Of a stretch of 64,000 nt of DNA, positions 62,151 to 64,000 are shown piece after piece. The notes beneath the pieces are model-generated. The model had not been told where the DNA came from and made no database searches. It saw only the letters and a program-made list of their open reading frames with translations. This DNA comes from Rhodomyrtus psidioides. Lineage: Eukaryota; Streptophyta; Magnoliopsida; Myrtales; Myrtaceae. The first letter of the stretch is position 1; each line of letters begins with the position of its first letter. Position numbers and translations under genes: made by a program. The DNA lies in the NCBI GenBank assembly GCA_021437785.1, contig JAILYB010000095.1, positions 496,001-560,000 of the forward strand. Direction: 5' to 3'.

Positions 62151-62398
62151 TCGCAAGAGCTATACGACGAAGTTGTGGTTGACAGCTTATAGGGGACTGC
62201 TCGTGGTCCATGCATCCATGAATCTTGTGTTGTGATAAGATAATTCATCATACATCTTACCCACACGTTTCGACGTTATTTAAGAAATCGACCAATGCCG
62301 TCGCAAGAGCTATACGACGAAGTTGTGGTAGACAGCTTATAGGGGACTGCTCGTGGTCCATGCATCCATGAATCTTGTGTTGTGATAAGATAATTCAT
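62099..62398 (+). repeat. 150-bp tandem duplication
   Basis: 62099-62248 and 62249-62398 are the same sequence with a single visible difference (gtggttgac against gtggtagac). The unit runs from catacatcttaccc to gataagataattcat. Confidence 0.95.
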
Positions 62399-62538
62399 TT
62401 AAAAAATTAATCTTTAACGGAAGAAAAAAAATGAAATATATAATGGAAGAAAACCCTTATTTAAATAATGTCCAATAAAACTTTAATAGAGATACTAGCA
62501 CAACAATCATCGTTACCATCGAAAGTCATAGAGGTATG

Positions 62539-63575
62539 CTAAGTAGCACCGACACCGATACACGACACGTGACACGACAGGCCGATACATCATTTCTAAA
62601 AAATAGAAAATTCCGACATGTTAGGACACGTTATATATTAAATATATAATATTATATATATATATATATATATATCCGTAATAAATTATTATTTTTAGGA
62701 TTATTTCAATCAAATTAATTTGATTCAAATTCATGAATAAATAGATAGTTAAAAGAAGTTCAGAATTGATCCAACAACGGAGATGATTGAGAAAGACAAA
62801 AGCAAAATGACTTGAGAAGATTTAAGAGTCCCACATTGGTAGTGAGTAAGAGGGACAAACATGAACTCACTTTAAGAAGCTATGAATGAGACTTAGAGGC
62901 TTACAATGTGAAAAGGGAAGTCCCACATTGAATGTCTAGTGAGAATAACAAGAAAAATGACTCTTTAAAATATCAAGAATGAGATACGAAGAATTATTTC
63001 TGTTGCCTATTTGGCTAATGACGAAGTAAAAAAAAATAGTGGAAAAGCTTTTTAAAATGCCTGACATGTATGTCGCTCACGTGTCCGGCATGTTGACCAC
63101 GTGTCGAACGCGTGTCCACACGTGTCGGTGTCCGACACGTGTGATGCGGAATCTCTTAGTAATGCGTTTTTGGATCGATTGGACCGGCGAAAATCTAATC
63201 GGAAGGCGAAACGATGATACGACTAGAACCGGCGAACCCGGTCGACGACATCGGATTGAGCTCAGATTCGGTCGGTTGAAGCGAAATGGCCGATGATGGA
63301 TTTTAGCGATCCGAAATCGTTTAGATGGTCTCTTGAATTATTTTAGTAATTTTCAGATTTAATTTTATTTTTAGTGGCAATTTTGTAATTTTGTTGGTTT
63401 TGGTGTCATTAGGGTTAACGCCATATATAATCTTATTTTAGGGTTTTGGACAACAGAACATTATCATCAATATTGAATTTTCGAGAATTTCACTTTCTAA
63501 GCAAGGATTTGCTTGTTTCTTCGCTGAACGCTGCTTCAACGTGTCACCCCTTAAGCATGTGTCCGTGCTTCTTAG
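62539..63575. mobile_element. hAT-like non-autonomous element
   Basis: Ends ctaagtagcaccgacac and gtgtccgtgcttcttag are inverted counterparts, flanked by 8-bp repeats gaggtatg (62531-62538) and gtggtatg (63576-63583) with one mismatch, the size made by hAT transposases. The inner ends carry arrays of cacgtgtcg-like words. A (TA)n run lies at about 62648-62674. A solo LTR occupies 63142-63538. No transposase remains. Confidence 0.65.
63142..63538 (+). mobile_element. Solo LTR nested in the hAT-like element
   Basis: 397 bp, from tgatgcggaatctc to gctgcttca, flanked by a perfect 5-bp duplication acgtg (63137-63141 and 63539-63543). The layout (gatccgaaatcgtttaga, attagggtt, a TATA-like ccatatataatc at 63421-63432) resembles the Ty3 LTR at 12037-12385 read on its own strand, so a related family is likely. 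No primer site or internal region remains. Confidence 0.7.
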
Positions 63576-63583
63576 GTGGTATG

Positions 63584-64000
63584 TAGGCTACCATGTGTAC
63601 TGCTCGCGTAACATCAGTTGCAATGTAGGAAAGGAAATTTTTAATCGTAAGTGCTAACATTAGGCGAGTCGACTTTTTTTTTTTATAATCAATTACATCT
63701 TTTGGCCTACATGTCACTATTACTTGCAATAATGACGGTGACTGTTACTCAAGCATTTCCCAAACTTTCATTCATATAATATCTGCCATTAACTTAAAAA
63801 TATACGCCTAAAACATCTTAACACTATTCGTCAGAGCCCTCGTATCCAAGATGAGTTTCGTTAAAGACGTGACACCTTTGATATCATCTCGTACATGCAT
63901 ACCCGGAAAAAAAAAAAGTCCAGATAATGATCTCAATGCATTTGGGTCACCATAAATAAGGTGTTCTCCATTTACGGATGGATAATTGCTTTATTTTTTT
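63584..64000. other. Intergenic, nothing recognised
   Basis: No coding or repeat structure was identified. A short frame on the - strand (63544-63729) spans element and flank and is not a gene. Confidence 0.4.

Overview
This window is plant nuclear DNA, almost certainly from a eudicot and probably a rosid. Genes have short exons and GT-AG introns, there is a nine-exon plastid-type lipoxygenase, and the repeats are typical plant families: a Tat/Ogre Ty3 element primed by tRNA-Arg, a SIRE-like Ty1/copia element, TRIMs, MULEs and L1-type LINEs. The species cannot be fixed from the sequence.

Only one gene looks intact: a 13-lipoxygenase at 14039-20286 on the + strand. It has 9 exons that splice in frame to 902 codons, all iron ligands and a plastid transit peptide. 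The left edge (1-1043) carries broken fragments of two unrelated host genes, a TRM5-like tRNA methyltransferase and an AMBRA1-like WD40 protein. At 12880-13118 on the - strand is a FAR1-type DNA-binding fragment that belongs to a Mutator-like element.

Most of the rest is transposable elements nested in one another, and many boundaries are fixed by terminal repeats and target-site duplications (TSDs). From left to right: a Tat-type solo LTR (2081-5340) holding a LINE tail (3904-4266); a MULE derivative (7522-13456) split by a Ty3 element (7675-12385, - strand), which is itself split by a TRIM (9229-9508); the lipoxygenase, with a Mutator-type MITE in intron 2 (15603-16219); and a SIRE-like Ty1/copia element (21264-53997, TSD accga). 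The copia env-like ORF is interrupted by a 22.5-kb Tat/Ogre element (28766-51256). Further right are a 5'-truncated LINE (54460-56822), a decayed copia pol fragment with part of its LTR (57621-58888), a TIR element (58889-60125), a second TRIM (61589-61895), and a hAT-like element (62539-63575) containing a 397-bp solo LTR (63142-63538).

The Ogre-type element is the richest part. It has 3.9-kb LTRs, a tRNA-Arg primer site, a candidate ORF upstream of the usual ORF1, then ORF1, gag, a protease followed by a G-patch-like motif, and a frame-restoring intron candidate between protease and reverse transcriptase (39788-40218). After that come two RNase H domains, integrase, a small ORF after integrase, and a seven-copy array with an exact 93-bp period. 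Its genes carry stops and frameshifts, so this copy is dead as an autonomous element.

Sequence blocks upstream of the lipoxygenase (about 6490-7340) recur in swapped order at 60190-60660 and 61960-62150. This suggests that the lipoxygenase neighbourhood was once tandemly duplicated and later broken up by insertions.
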